From contig CM049311.1 in the NCBI GenBank assembly GCA_026874595.1, forward strand, positions 53,261,676 through 53,325,675: a stretch of DNA of 64,000 nt. The letters run 5' to 3'. Of this stretch, positions 46,004-57,644 are shown in pieces (positions within the stretch are counted from its first letter, which is position 1; every line of letters begins with the position of its first letter). The notes under the pieces were generated by a model. That model was not told where the DNA came from. It searched no databases and saw only the letters and a list, made by a program, of their open reading frames with translations. The position numbers were made by a program, and so were the translations under genes. This DNA comes from Sipunculus nudus. Taxonomy: Eukaryota; Annelida; Sipuncula; Golfingiida; Sipunculidae.

Positions 46004-46207
46004 TCGAGTGACTGGTATATATCACTAATCTTCATTTCTATATAATATGTCAAACACGTAACCAAATTCATTTAAAGAAATTCTGTCATTTGTATATTGG
46101 ATTATGTTTATGCAAATGTTTGGCTTCCTACAGGCGCGGACGGTAAAATGATCAGAATGTATTTATTTGTGTTTGAAGAAAATTGAACACCCAAATTCTT
46201 CTTTAAA

Positions 46208-46660
46208 GTATTTAAGTTACTTTTCGTATTTTAAGTTCCATACAGCCTCTGATGTCAAAATTATCAGCATGGATTCGATTTCTGCCTGAAGCCACTGGAT
46301 CATCAACTACTTCTTATTTAAGATATTTAAGACACATTGGTATTTGAGTTCTTTGCTGCCTTTGATATCAAAATGATCAGCAAGGATCTGACTACTGCTT
46401 GAAACAGTTGGAACGTTAACATCTTACTGAGGTTGTTAAGTTACTTTGGACACAAGTTCCTTACAGACTATGATATCCTGAGATGATAAAACTATATGTA
46501 ATTTCCTTAAACGCAATCAGACCACGGACATTTTATTTAAGGCACTTAAGTTACTTTGGATATATTAAGTTCCTCACAGGCTGTGATGTTAAAATGATCA
46601 AAATCTATGTAATTTCTGTAAAAAGCCAACGAATCGTCAGCTTCCTGTCTCAGGTATTTA
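46208..46660 (+). repeat. Subterminal tandem repeats, four units of about 110-120 bp
   Basis: The block TTAAGTTACTTT...AAGTTCC.TACAG.CT.TGATGTCAAAATGATCA recurs at about 46211, 46326, 46436 and 46556, with a fifth partial unit at 46653. Units are strongly diverged. The repeats lie between the left TIR and the coding region and have no counterpart seen on the right side. Confidence 0.75.
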
Positions 46661-46909
46661 AAAAAAAAAGATATTTAAGTTATCTAAAGGTGTTATTTAA
46701 GTGAGTTAAAAATGGTATAAATGTCCATAATGTATAAAATACATGTCCATTATATAATGGATGATATGTTTATTTCCATTTGATGTCGTGAAACAGTAAC
46801 AACATGGATCACCCTTAATCCAAGCAAAAAGATAAGAATGATAGGGCTTCTCCACTAGCGGTATGCCTTACACATGTCAAGGGCTTAAAATATTCTGACA
46901 AGTTATCTG

Positions 46910-49900
46910 CTGATAAAATTCCAGAAAAGAAGCAGCAAAACTCAAGGAAATAAAAACACATCGATTAGGACAGCCACCTGGATCAAGTAACAGGATGAAA
47001 GACTCCTGTAATCTGACTCCTGATGACTTTGGTGATAACCGTGGATTTCACTGGGTGTGCTACAGAAGATTCACAATGACCCTGGACCGCTTCCAACCCA
47101 TAGCAGTTACCACACAACAGATGTGTGACAAGGCTACTGAAAGAATGAGACGTAAATGCTCAGCAGATTAAATAATCTTCAGTCCTGACTGTATATTCTG
47201 TGATTCAGGGGGCAGGAAAAGAGTTAAAGTTAAAAGGGATCTGGGCCACACAAGGAGTGAGTCAGTTTAACTTTGATGGATGGAAATCAGTTTTAGAAAT
47301 GGCTGAAAAGAAACAGGATGAAAAGCTGCGACAAGAATCAGGGGCCATGATCTCTTTGCATGTGAAGCAGAGTTCAACAAGAACTCCCGCAAAAATTACA
47401 TGCAAAGTGCAGACAAATGGAGAAGCCTAGATGCAGAGGCACGAAAGGCCCAACTACACCTTGAGGATGCGCACCGCAAAGCTTTTAAAGTTGTGTGTCG
47501 AGTGCCATTCTGTACGGTCAGAAGATTTGAAGCTGTCTGACTTGAGAGATACGTATCTCTCTATTTTAGAGGAAGCCAACTGTAGCAACCCAGACTACCG
47601 AAGTCACAAACTTAAGCTGGAGCTTGAGGATCATTTCAAGGCAAATTGTCTTTTTGTGACTTAGGAAAATTTCAGTTCTACATACTATTCAGTACAGCAA
47701 TAACTGTGAAAACTGCAATGAAACATGCCTTCCAGGAAGCATCTTAGGACATGATAGACAATGTTGGTACTCATGTTCACAAAAGTATTCTTGAGGGATT
47801 TTCCAAATTCACCAGACCTCAAATGGCCACCAATGCCACGTGATCTCCCTGGTCCAAGTGATTCTATACCAGAAGTTCCCCAAAACCTGTTGTGCTACAT
47901 TATTACTGGAAGAAATTCTCCTAATACATCTCGTCAGCAGCGTTTACTTCAGTCCATCGGACAAGATCTTTATAGGGCTGGGGCAAATGGGTCTTGGAAA
48001 CTACCAAAGCATGTATTGATGTCCATGTCACTGCGACACCTGTTCAGGTGTGAAAAGCTTATAACTCTTCTTAACCGATTGGGTCACTGTCAGAGCTAAT
48101 TTTCTCCCTGAAACTGGAAAAGCTTTAGCTGCAGCCATCATACCAACTGTGATGGAGACATCATACCAACTGTCTGATCAGATTATACGCTCACCATCAG
48201 GACCATCCCTGTTTCATTCAGAGTTTGGTAACTTTGATTGTCTAATAAATTATCTCACAGAAAAATGTTCTGTTCATACTGCCCATGGAATGATGATGTA
48301 AGAGATCCAGGATGATCAAGATCTAACACTGCAACCGACTGACTAGAAGTACTACACTGCCTGACTGTAATGTCAACAAAAGACAGAGTCCCAAGTGAAG
48401 GCACTGGAATATCCTGAGGCTATGAAAGAGAAGAAAGTTTCATCTGACAAACAAACATTGTGGATCCTCAGCCGGCTCTTAATGGAAAGAAACTAACAGA
48501 TTCCTGCATGGGCAGGCTATATCTCTGAGACAGGATCTCCTCCAACATAACTCACGACTCTTGAATATCATCCTGTCATTTATCATCCAATTACAGAGTA
48601 CAAAACAGTACAGGAATGTTTGCGTGCAGCAGAAGAAGCCACAATTGAAGTAGGGCAAGATTATGTGATAACCACATTTGACTTGGGTGTCTCTATGTAT
48701 CTCATTGTAAGGAATGCACCTGAAAAGTACAAAAAGCACATCATACTCATTGGAACAGTCCATCAACTGTGTGCATATATGAAAGCAGTTGGCAAGAAAA
48801 TGTCTGGATCTGGCTTGGGGGATGTATTTTTTTAAGCAGGAATGATCGGTCTAGGCTCTCTTGCTGGTGTAATGAATGGCAAACACTATAATAAGGCCCT
48901 GCAGAGCCGCACTGTAATGCTTAAACTCTGGAAAGACTGTTTATAGAACAGTATATCAAGGACCAGGGTGCTGCTGAACTTAAGTCACTGATGCCAAAGG
49001 AGACATCAGAATTGCTGTATGCTTTAGGCATTGAGCTGGATAGGGAGACGCTTTCTGAATATGTTTACAAATTTCCGACAGGATGTGAAGAAAGGAAAAC
49101 TAGGGAAAATAGCACAGCTATGGTTTTCCTACATGGAGCATTTCCGACTTAGTCTGAAGCTTCTTGAAGCTGTGAAGACAAACAATTTCCTCCTCCATGT
49201 GGCATCAATATACCACATGGCACAACATTTTGGCATACATGGAAACATCACACCTTGGAGCGAAAACTATCATTGAAAGAGGAGCATTCAGTGTATCTTG
49301 ATCCTTTGTACCAGGAAGTTGATGTGATGTCGACAAAACTATGGAGGAGACTTTTATGAAACATGCAAAGTCCCATGGAGGAGCTTGCACAAGTGGAGTC
49401 GGTGTAACTGGGAAAAGGAGAGAATGTGGTGCAACAAGCAATTGATGTTGACAACGAAGATCAGTTGGTAATTATCTCATCAGGGTAAGCAGCATCTGAA
49501 GAGATTACAAATGATGTCCTTAATGCTGAGGTTCTTGGCCAAGAAGCACATGACAAATTCATTGGCTGAAAACAGGAGTCAATTTTCTAGCCTGTAAAAC
49601 GTCTTCGTCTGAGTGGCAGGAACAAAGTGGCAAAGTCACAGCAAGCAAAAACAAGGAAATGCAGTTAAAGCAGCAAGGCAATGTTGTTTTCATTTCCTAG
49701 TTAAATCTCAAAACTTAGGTCTCCAGCTTGACATGAAGGAACTACTGACTTATCTACTGACTCTTGTGCCTTACAGTCTTGCAACGCTAGATGAATATTT
49801 TGCTATGACTGATAAAGTGAAAGATTTTCACTTTATAATCAAAGACTGTGACAATAAGGTCTTGCAACCAACCAGTTAAACTCTTAGAGTGTTAACTGGA

Positions 49901-50967
49901 AATACTTGTTTCTACTATCTGTAAGACATTCACGCAAATTTTACCCAAATCTGTTCCAAGATTTTTGATATCATGGGCAAGGCCTGAGATGTGGTGATTC
50001 TGATTCTGTAAAGATTATGGAGAGACGTCGTCGGGGCTGTGGAGAAAAACTTGTGTTGAAAGGGGAAGCAACAAAGAAACCTGCTAGCTTGAAAGCCTTT
50101 CTCTAAAATGAAGAAAATAAGGCCCAACTGATCAGATTGATTCTGTAGGTATGGTGCAACGATCAGTATGCATCAAGACTGCATGGAAGACGGCTTATTT
50201 CATCTGTGAGGACAATGCATACTTGATCTGCCGATAGCAAGTAAACAACAAGAACTGAACTTCCATCTGTTAGTTCCTCTCAGGAAGAGACAGATTCAAG
50301 AGTGATTATTTATCTCAATTATGCTAGAGATCAGGAATACAAATTGTCAGAATTTTTCATTCTGCTTCACTACAAAGGTTCCATGGCAGAAACAACCGTG
50401 CTCTTTGATACAGGGACAGGAAATAAACAAAGACTGATAAATTGGCCAGGACGTGCACCTTACTAATGGCTCTGTATACCTACAGTGTGGCTTTGACAGC
50501 ACCAGTGCATTCAGAGGGATTGGTAAATTAAAGATGTTAAAACTCTTATGCGTCTACGTGAACATGTTGACACACTCAGCAGTCTTGGAGATTCCTGGGA
50601 GTTATCAGATGAAATGAATGAAGACCTGGAGTCCTTTACCTGTGCTTCGTACGGGCGGGCAGCACAGGTTTCTAGGGTGGCCGAACTGCGACTCTTTCGT
50701 ATCAATGAAACCTGTTCCAAAAAGAACTGTAACACTCTGACCTGCAACAAAGATATGGGCTGTCTCCCACCTTGTAAGAGGTCTCTCACGCAACATAATC
50801 CGAGATTCCACCACCAAGAAGGTATTTGGAAAAGAGCACATATTCCCAATCAAGACGCATCAAAGGCATATGATGGTCATGGGGGGATGATGGAAAATGG
50901 GATCCTGCAACCTAATTTGTATGAGTGCTATATGCTCTCTCAAAAGCATTGTGTCATAATGCAGTGA
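46910..50967 (+). pseudogene. Transposon-encoded protein of unclassified invertebrate family, broken
   Basis: Frames change often, but the order of blocks is clear. N-terminal Cys/His motifs are RGFHWVCYRRFTMTLDRF (47040) and SPDCIFCDSGGRKR (47184), then a second Cys region, CRVPFC (47505). KLPKHVLMSMSLRHLF and LNRLGHC follow (48000-48090). The middle has EATIEVGQDYVITTFDLGVS and KKMSGSGLGDVFL (48635-48830), then WFSYMEHFRLSLKLLEAVKT (49110) and MKHAKSHGGA (49357). LLTYLLTLVPYSLATLDEYF is near 49745. The C-terminal part has SQEETDSRVIIYL (50270), GFDSTSAFRGIGKLKMLKLL (50490), SLGDSWELSDEMNEDLESFT (50580) and ANYQAGIWKR-like EGIWKRAHIPN (50818). I recognise this as a large uncharacterised family of cnidarian, mollusc and arthropod transposons. 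The acidic EETDSR and GFD motifs (EEADTR and GCD in relatives) hint at a PIN-like nuclease; that is inference. Many stops and frameshifts make it inactive. Confidence 0.75.
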
Positions 50968-51190
50968 TGAATGTGAGAGTTAAGGTGATGACTTTTATAT
51001 GATACAAGAATTTAGTCAAAGCTACTCAAATGTTACAGTACTGACACTATTTGATCCATATATATCCATATACTCATATTTTGAAGATTTGTATATTATG
51101 CAAGGTGCAGAAACCAATAGTCATGTACTTCTTTCAGGAATCTTAATAAGAGTATTACTCCTTCCTGAATCAGGAAACCTGCATTTGATA

Positions 51191-51870
51191 TGCTCATAAG
51201 AAGAAAGTCGATATTGGTCAATGGTATGTATTCTTCAAACTTTAATATCTTTAGAAATATTGGATACACATAGACAATACTGATATTAGCTGAAAGCTGG
51301 AACTTTGCTCTTTTTACTGGTATGTATAAACATGTTATATGTTGTGTTCTTTAACTGTAACAACATGAAAGACAGAAAACTGACACTATTTGATATATAT
51401 TTATCCATATTCATTACTGTAACAACATAGAAACAGAAAACAAAATATTACATTTCATCAACATTTTCTTCCTTAAGGGATATATTTGAGTTATGTTAAG
51501 ACAACACTACATAAATCACACATACCTGTTTAAATGAGCTTACACGGATTTCTGTTATATTAAGCTTTTATTTGGTATATAATAAGTACATTACCTCCGA
51601 AAACTGTATGTCTTACTGAATGATAAATGCCACTGTATTTTATGTGACTTTACGAGCCGAGGACAATGATCTTATACGGTACTCCAATAAACATGCATGT
51701 TATTGCTATTGAGTCCCAATATTTTCACTGTTACCATTGAATTCAATATGCAGGCATCCAAAGCTTTCCAAAAATACCAAATTTGTTGAGTTGTGGTCGG
51801 GGTGCAGGGTGGACCCTTGCAGCCGATGGCCTATAAGGGAAAGTATCTGCAGCGCGACCCCCAGCCAGGG
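51191..51870 (-). repeat. Right terminal inverted repeat of the 6.4-kb transposon
   Basis: It is the inverse of 45417-46003 with an internal partial duplication (GACACTATTTGAT appears near 51045 and 51382). The outer tip (51830-51870) is longer than the left one. Confidence 0.85.
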
Positions 51871-51879
51871 TCATGCATA

Positions 51880-53653
51880 ATGAAAGGAAACACCCAAAAA
51901 TTCTGAACTGTTTAGACTTGATAATTTACTGCGATGGAAAGACCAATGGTATATGACATTTTGGTGACTAAATAACATTTTCATATAACGCAGAATTGTC
52001 ACTTATAGTGCTTACTCCCCATACACGGGTCCTCTGTTTATGTGTACAATGATGGAGGATTCAAGGGAGTTTCGAAGTACCCACTCAAGTAGTGTGTTTT
52101 ATAATATTTGAGCTATTTGTGTATTATGTGCACCAGATAAGACTTGATTTCGGTCATTCCGCTCCTAGTTTTAGCGGACGCCTGCAGATACATTTCTGGT
52201 TCACTCGGCCATGATATTGTATGGATGTAACTTGTGTAAGGAACGTCATACTCGTGACCACGACAACAGAGCCGCCAGACTTTAAATAGATGCGGGGAGA
52301 CAGTTGCAGGGATTCCTGTAAAACCACCCATTCCGCAAGCCAGAGGACTTTTGTACAAAAACGAACCTCTTCCATAAAGGTATTGTGGGACGGCCGGGAT
52401 GACTTGTCTCCACTACTTGTCTCAAACTTTAAAATCACAATTTTTCTCATTTCAAGAAAAGACCTTATACAGGCGTTTACTAATAAAATTTCCCTTTTTT
52501 TTCTATGCATCATCGCCAGAAATATACCCATGTTAATGTAAATTGCCTTGATGCAATACTTTTCCTACATATTTCAACGGACTTTATTACCCTTCACTAC
52601 ATTAATATCGTAGAATCACCGATGCATTGTAGGTGTCAGATTTGTACAGCAGTCCTTGACATGTGGGTCGGATTCTGCGCAATGTTATATTTTCCCCGAG
52701 TCATCCTATGTCATCATCTACATGCTATTGGTTCCGATTGTCACAGTAAATTGTACGAAATCTTTGCTTATCGCAGCGTAGAATATCACCGAAAACCTAG
52801 CATTCTCTGAGGTCTGTTTTACGAATATTGAAGAGTTTCACGTAGTAGTTAATATTAGCAGGGGCGGATTCAGGATTTAGGAAAAGTAGGGTCCAACCAG
52901 GTGGATAATAACCCAATAGCTTTATTTGAGTTGTTGCACTGGAAGACGAGTTGGTTGGTTTGTTGTAAGAAATGTATAGAGCTGATTGTTCAAATGAAAA
53001 TGATGCTGGTTGAGATCTTTGTTCAATATGTGCCACACGCACAATTTAATTTACAAGATCATTGAGAACACCACCATACTAAGTATAACCAACATCGTGG
53101 CAAAAGTTACAAGGGTTAGCACTCGAGTTTCGATCATCATGGTCTGAACAAAGAGTCAACTATTTACTTTATTACTTCATACATAAGAAGCCCAGTACAT
53201 AATATTTCAGCCATATTGTTGACAATGCAAGTTTACGCACGTAAGTCTAATAAATGGTAAATTATGAACTCGTGCAACGCATGCTTTTAATACTGTATTA
53301 GCTTTATATACTGAAAAGACATACATTTGACATAGAAAAAAATATTGAAATATTGTTGCCATTAAAAAGAGTATCTCCTATATCAGTGTTCTGATAAAAT
53401 ATTAAAGGATACCGAATGAGGTTCAAACTAAAAACTATGAATTTCAAGTTATCAAAAGCATCTGTTCATTTTTCCTACTTGTACATTTTTCTAGCTGTTT
53501 CCTCCGGATATCACAGTGAATATACGACTCTGAGGAAAATACAGTCTCAAGGCCAAGTCCCCATTGATCATACTTCCAGATAATATAATTATTTTTCAAT
53601 TATATATACTATATATATTTTATAATGAATTTCAAGTTCATATATCTACTCAC
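51880..53653. other. Intron sequence, one MITE fragment, otherwise nothing recognised
   Basis: Apart from the fragment at 52860, I see no domain or repeat. Open frames on both strands lack recognisable features. Confidence 0.5.
52860..53040. mobile_element. MITE end, CAGGGGCGGATTCAGGATTT family
   Basis: CAGGGGCGGATTCAGGATTTAGGAAAAG is seen here, and its inverse (CTTTTCCTAAATCCTGGATCCGCCCCTG) is at 35495-35520 (only parts quoted elsewhere). The other end is not recognisable, so the right limit is approximate. Confidence 0.6.
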
Positions 53654-53888
53654 CAAGGATACACATTGGGTCAGCAAGTCCGGTTACGCAGAGATCAGCG
53701 ATTGCCAAGTTGACTATGAACTCGTTGCCGGTTTTTCTGAGTTCCTTACAAGTCAGGTAGACGAAGAGAACCAGGGAGTTACCAAACACACCCACGGAGA
53801 TGGCCAGCACGGTCAGAAACAGGTAGGGGATACCGTTAGCCGGGTCAGTCACCAGCAGAGGTCCTAATGAACTCGTAGTGTTGTTCAT
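53654..53888 (-). CDS. Melatonin-receptor-like class A GPCR, exon 1 (N-terminus, TM1-TM2)
   Basis: The ATG at 53888 has a good context (ATCACCATGA) and is the first ATG after an in-frame TGA at 53930-53928. The short extracellular N-terminus begins MNNTTSS, with overlapping N-glycosylation sequons. TM1 carries the conserved GNSLVLF, and loop 1 is KELRKTGNEF. TM2 carries NLAIADL, with the conserved Asp of class A receptors. The exon ends after DPMCIL plus one base at the consensus donor CTTG|GTGAGT. Exons 1 and 2 together total 1,122 nt, 373 codons plus stop. A TATA-like TATATAAT lies about 90-100 bp upstream of the ATG, but transcription start and 5' UTR exons are unknown. Confidence 0.9.
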
Positions 53889-54095
53889 GGTGATGTCTTG
53901 CCTGCTATTTCTCACGAGTTCTTGCCTTCAGCCTGTAATTCACCATTGGTTCCATTTCTGAGTTTACTATAAAATATTATATATAGGCCGGCTTTATAAG
54001 TAACCTATGCTGGACACACTTATGTTTTTAACACCTTTTGTTTTTAAAACCTTAAACTTAATTGTTATATTTTTTAATTGTGTCAGACAGAAAAT

Positions 54096-54098
<3 letters not shown>

Positions 54099-54146
<48 letters not shown>
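54099..54146. repeat. (TA)n microsatellite
   Basis: About 24 units, 210 bp upstream of the GPCR start codon. Confidence 0.95.
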
Positions 54147-54149
<3 letters not shown>

Positions 54150-54245
54150 TATTATTGTCTGTGTAATAATATTACATTTAGGTTTAAGACTTCATAAAAT
54201 AAGGTATTACATCACATTTATGTTAATTCTAAACCAGCTTTGGGT

Positions 54246-54356
54246 ACATAATATTTCATAATTAACTCCCATTTTATTTCCCATAGATTATTTATATTTG
54301 GGGACATAATATTTTCAATTAACTCCCATTTTATTTCCCATAGATTATTTATTATT
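54246..54356. repeat. 58-bp direct duplication
   Basis: TTAACTCCCATTTTATTTCC followed by CATAGATTATTTAT appears twice, about 57 bp apart, each preceded by ACATAATATTT. Confidence 0.85.
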
Positions 54357-54705
54357 CTTTGACCCCACCCCACCCCTCCTTTGGGGCTTGGCACTATTAA
54401 TTGTGTATATTGCACTCTAATAAATGGCACAGACAATCTGGCCTGATATGTGTCTCCATTCCCCAAACCTTGATTACCCTCCCACGAGTCATCATTCCCC
54501 CTCCCCCACACCCCCACCCTGAACCCCCTTGAAGATGACGCCACTGCTCAGCTCTGAATTCCGTTATATATAAACAGACCTGTAAAAATCACCTATTTCC
54601 TTATTACTTCTTTAATAACAAGATAAATTAAGAGCGTTAATCAGCGGTTTGAGACAAGTAATGAAAAACTGAAAAAAGAATAAAATGTACTCAAAGGGGC
54701 CGTTA
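54357..54705. other. No gene recognised
   Basis: It contains a C-rich, low-complexity stretch (about 54360-54380 and 54475-54530) and nothing else I can identify. Confidence 0.5.
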
Positions 54706-54990
54706 CAACCGATTTTGTAATAATCATCTTATAATGTAACATTAACCGATAATGTATTAAAAATTTAACCGATAATGTAGCACAAACTTATAACGTAATA
54801 ACAAATCAACTGATAATGTAATACCCAACTGGTAACGTAATAAAAAATAACCGATAATGTAACACTAATCAATAATGTAATACAAAATCAACCGATAATG
54901 TCACAGCGTTTGCCGATAACGTTGTACGAAATTACCCGATAATGTAACAAAGTTCCTCAAACGTTAATGTAAATTTAAATTAACCGATAA
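54706..54990. repeat. Degenerate array of ACCGATAATGTAA motifs
   Basis: About a dozen copies of ACCGATAATGTAA or close variants (AACTGATAATGTAAT, CCGATAACGTTGT) occur at irregular 15-30 bp spacing with A-rich spacers. No larger regular period is visible. Confidence 0.75.
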
Positions 54991-55299
54991 TGTATTGACA
55001 CTCCAGCGAACAGACATAATCCGTTATGGTCAGTTATGCAAACTGCAATAAATTTTAAAGATGATTAAAATTCAAATTATACACTCTATCCCCAGGTAGG
55101 TCTCTTGCATACCAAAAAAATTAGGTTATTGTGACCTACATTCTACGGCTAAGGTAACTGTTGTATCTTGTGGAACTTGCTCAAGTGTTCTATGCCGCAA
55201 AGCAAATGTTTGCATTCAACCAAGAAAAACAATGTACATCATCTGTAAAATTAAAATTATTATTTTATAACCCGTGGGTCTCGACGCTCAGCGGAACAT

Positions 55300-55700
55300 A
55301 TCTATAAGGATATTTTTATTAGCTTTTTCAAAATGTGAGTATTGTAACCTTGACCCTTGACTTCAAGTCCCACATATCAATAGGATTCACACTTCTGTAG
55401 TAGGAAATTTATATGAAGTTTAAAAAACAATATAAAACCAAACTGGAGTTATGTGCGTTACATGGAAGGTTGGCTTAAAATGCATCCATAATCTTTTAAA
55501 TAAGTGGGTCTAGTGACCTAGAAATTTGACCTGATGATCCCAAATAGTTCATGCTTTAGTGGTTTACCATACAAAATTTAGAAATCCGTATGTCATTTCA
55601 AACTGAAGTTATCATTTTGAAAAAAAAATGTTATTGGACGGACGGACAGACAGGCGAACAGACAAGCATACGGACGGACAGAGTGATTACTATAGGGCAC
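55300..55700. repeat. Dispersed repeat of a mollusc-type family, single copy
   Basis: TAACCTTGACCCTTGACTTC, ATATGAAGTTTAA, AAACTGGAGTTATG and, at the end, GGACGGACGGACAGACAGGC with further GGACGG/GACAGA runs and a GGGCACCC tail resemble a repeat common in bivalve genomes (recollection). There is no second copy in this window. Confidence 0.45.
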
Positions 55701-56649
55701 CCGATTATGATCAATAAACACACCAGTTTCCGTGACACCAGATGAAACCATAGCTAAGAAAATGATTGATGTCATTTAAGTCTAAAAAATAGAAAAAAAA
55801 AATTAAAAATTTTAAAAAAGTTTCTCGGAAACTGACAAAATCTAGTCATTGTCACTATTCAAGGCAAGATTCATGAAAATCCATGCAATAATTATGATAA
55901 TACTGGAAGATTTGTATAATGTTTATAATGTTTAAACAAGGGCATCCACAGGCACAAAAGCAGAAACCAGTACATCCGTCAACCGTCGAGACAGTTTTGA
56001 ACCACGCCCACCAGAATCTCCCGCAAAGACATTCCGAATGCGTATCGCTACAATCGTCATCAGCCAACTGATTCATTATAAAATGATTTCAATATGGTTT
56101 GACAATAAAAATCACCAACTCGCCGAAGTTATTGTCACTCGGGATGAGACGAAAATTACCAGGGTACTTTAAATAGAACGCTGTCGATTATGCTGATGGT
56201 TATATCCCCCCCTACGTACTGACATCCCAGGTAAACCTGCACCAGGACAGGTGGCGTGTTGGCCTATGCGGCTCTCTGTCTTACAGTCTCGAGTGGCTGT
56301 GGTAAATAATGGCTGGGGTAATATTGGCTGATGTAAAAAAAAGATGTAAAAAAGTGAAAAGGTAAGGTTAGTTAACAGGATGTTTTGAATGTTCTTGTTA
56401 CAGCATGTGTGTACTATATTTATCTAACGTTGAATTACATACCCACCGACTATTTAACAAAAAATAATGTTGCATTTTATTTATTATTGCACGGATCTGT
56501 TCAGATAAATACATCTTTACATGTTTACAGTTGTGTACACATTATAAATCTGTGTGTTTGTCTAGCAATATATCTATTGATCCCTTCCAACCACCAGGCT
56601 TATTGTGGATGTTTCATTCACTAAATGATTAATGATTATGTTACCACTG
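55701..56649. other. No gene recognised
   Basis: Short open frames only, none with a recognisable domain. Confidence 0.5.
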
Positions 56650-57625
56650 TGCAGACACTGAGACTGGCAGTGGTGTACAGGCCACTCATATCAAAGTTAT
56701 CAATACATCTTTGAAACAGTTCTTCACATAATTCTCAGAATATTTGGAATATGTTGTGACTGCCCCTCGACACCGACTTACATGCGGGGGTTTCAAGTTT
56801 CACGTAAAAAGAATCAGACGATGAAGCTGCTTTGGACTTGTTGCATCTTGTTCACAGGTTTGGAATGAAATAACAGATGAATGATATTACACACCGCTAT
56901 GGAAATACCCGGGATCTCCTTCTTACTCGGACCTATAGATCCAAAATACAGTCTGCATTGTTCTGCTGATCATGGGTTCCAAGACCATTAACATGATCTA
57001 ACAAACAAGAAGATAAACGTCTAACAAAGAATCTATGTTGACAAAGGAAATTTTCCTCCTCCGTCTTGGTATACCAGCCCATTACAGACTTCACATTAGA
57101 AGCCTTGATGAGTCTATATATTACTGAACTAACGGAAATCATAGATGGGCTTACCATAAGACCAGAGCCACCCTGTGCAACACAGACATTCGTAAAGCCA
57201 AACAGAAAAGAAGACAGGCCGAGAGACTTTGTAGGATTATCAGTCTTACTGCCCACAGAGAAGTCTATATGAATAAACAGCAAAAAGTGAAACAAATGAC
57301 TGAAGATTATAGGTCAAATTATTACAATTACTTAATAATAATTAAGTAGATGAGCCAGCATCAATTGAAAATGAATGATGACAAAACAGAAGCCATACTT
57401 ATGGCACAAAAACATTTGTTAAGATCAATTTGTTTACCCATACTTCACATTGGCTCTCATTAAAATTACACCATCATCTAAATTAAAAAATATTGGTTTC
57501 ATTGTTTTTCGCATGCATCCAATAAAGCCTGCGTTAATGCAGTCTGAAGGCTTCATTCATACATATTCGTAATATCAGTAAAATAAGACAGTGCAAATGG
57601 AGCAAATAGTTCCTTCTTTTATCAC
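56650..57625 (+). pseudogene. LINE endonuclease-to-thumb remnant, RT core deleted
   Basis: Frames in order read as a CR1/Jockey-like LINE. The endonuclease end has FSEYLEYVVTAPRHRLTCGG and FKFHV (degenerate GDFNFHV) at about 56735-56800, then ITHRYGNTRDLLLTRTYRSK (56880). The linker has RKAKQKRRQAERLCRIISLT and AHREVYMNKQQ (57190-57285). After YYNY (57320) it jumps to WMSQHQLKMNDDKTEAILMA (57350), the thumb, so the polymerase core has been removed. The thumb continues as RLHSYIRNISKIRQC near 57550-57590. It is inactive, with several frameshifts and the catalytic Asp of the endonuclease lost. Confidence 0.75.
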
Positions 57626-57644
57626 TCTATTCTTTCACACTCTC

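Larger units (their letters stand above)
45417..51870 (+). mobile_element. Long-TIR DNA transposon, 6.4 kb, degenerate
   Basis: Arms of about 600 bp at 45417-46003 and 51191-51870 are inverse copies. Examples are GGGTCCACCGTGCACCCC (45446) against the inverse near 51808, TCGGCTCGTAAAATCACATA (45590) against 51645, and CTCTTAAGGAAGAAAATGTTGATG (45766) against 51465. Long arms and a possible 9-bp duplication (TCATGCATA) recall Mutator-like architecture, but the encoded protein is of another, unclassified kind (see 46910-50967). Subterminal tandem repeats lie at 46208-46660. It sits wholly inside the GPCR intron, in the antisense direction to the receptor gene. Confidence 0.88.
44220..53653 (-). 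other. GPCR intron, 9,434 bp, phase 1
   Basis: The donor is CCTTG|GTGAGT at 53653, which is consensus, and the acceptor is TTATAG|GTGCAG at 44220. The intron carries a dispersed repeat (44470-44960), a 6.4-kb long-TIR transposon (45417-51870) and a MITE fragment (52860). Removing the transposon would leave about 3 kb. Confidence 0.85.

Noticed and set aside
53913-53915. GTG at 53915 as the GPCR start
   Set aside because: Eukaryotic initiation at GTG is rare, and the ATG at 53888 has a good context with an in-frame stop upstream at 53928-53930.
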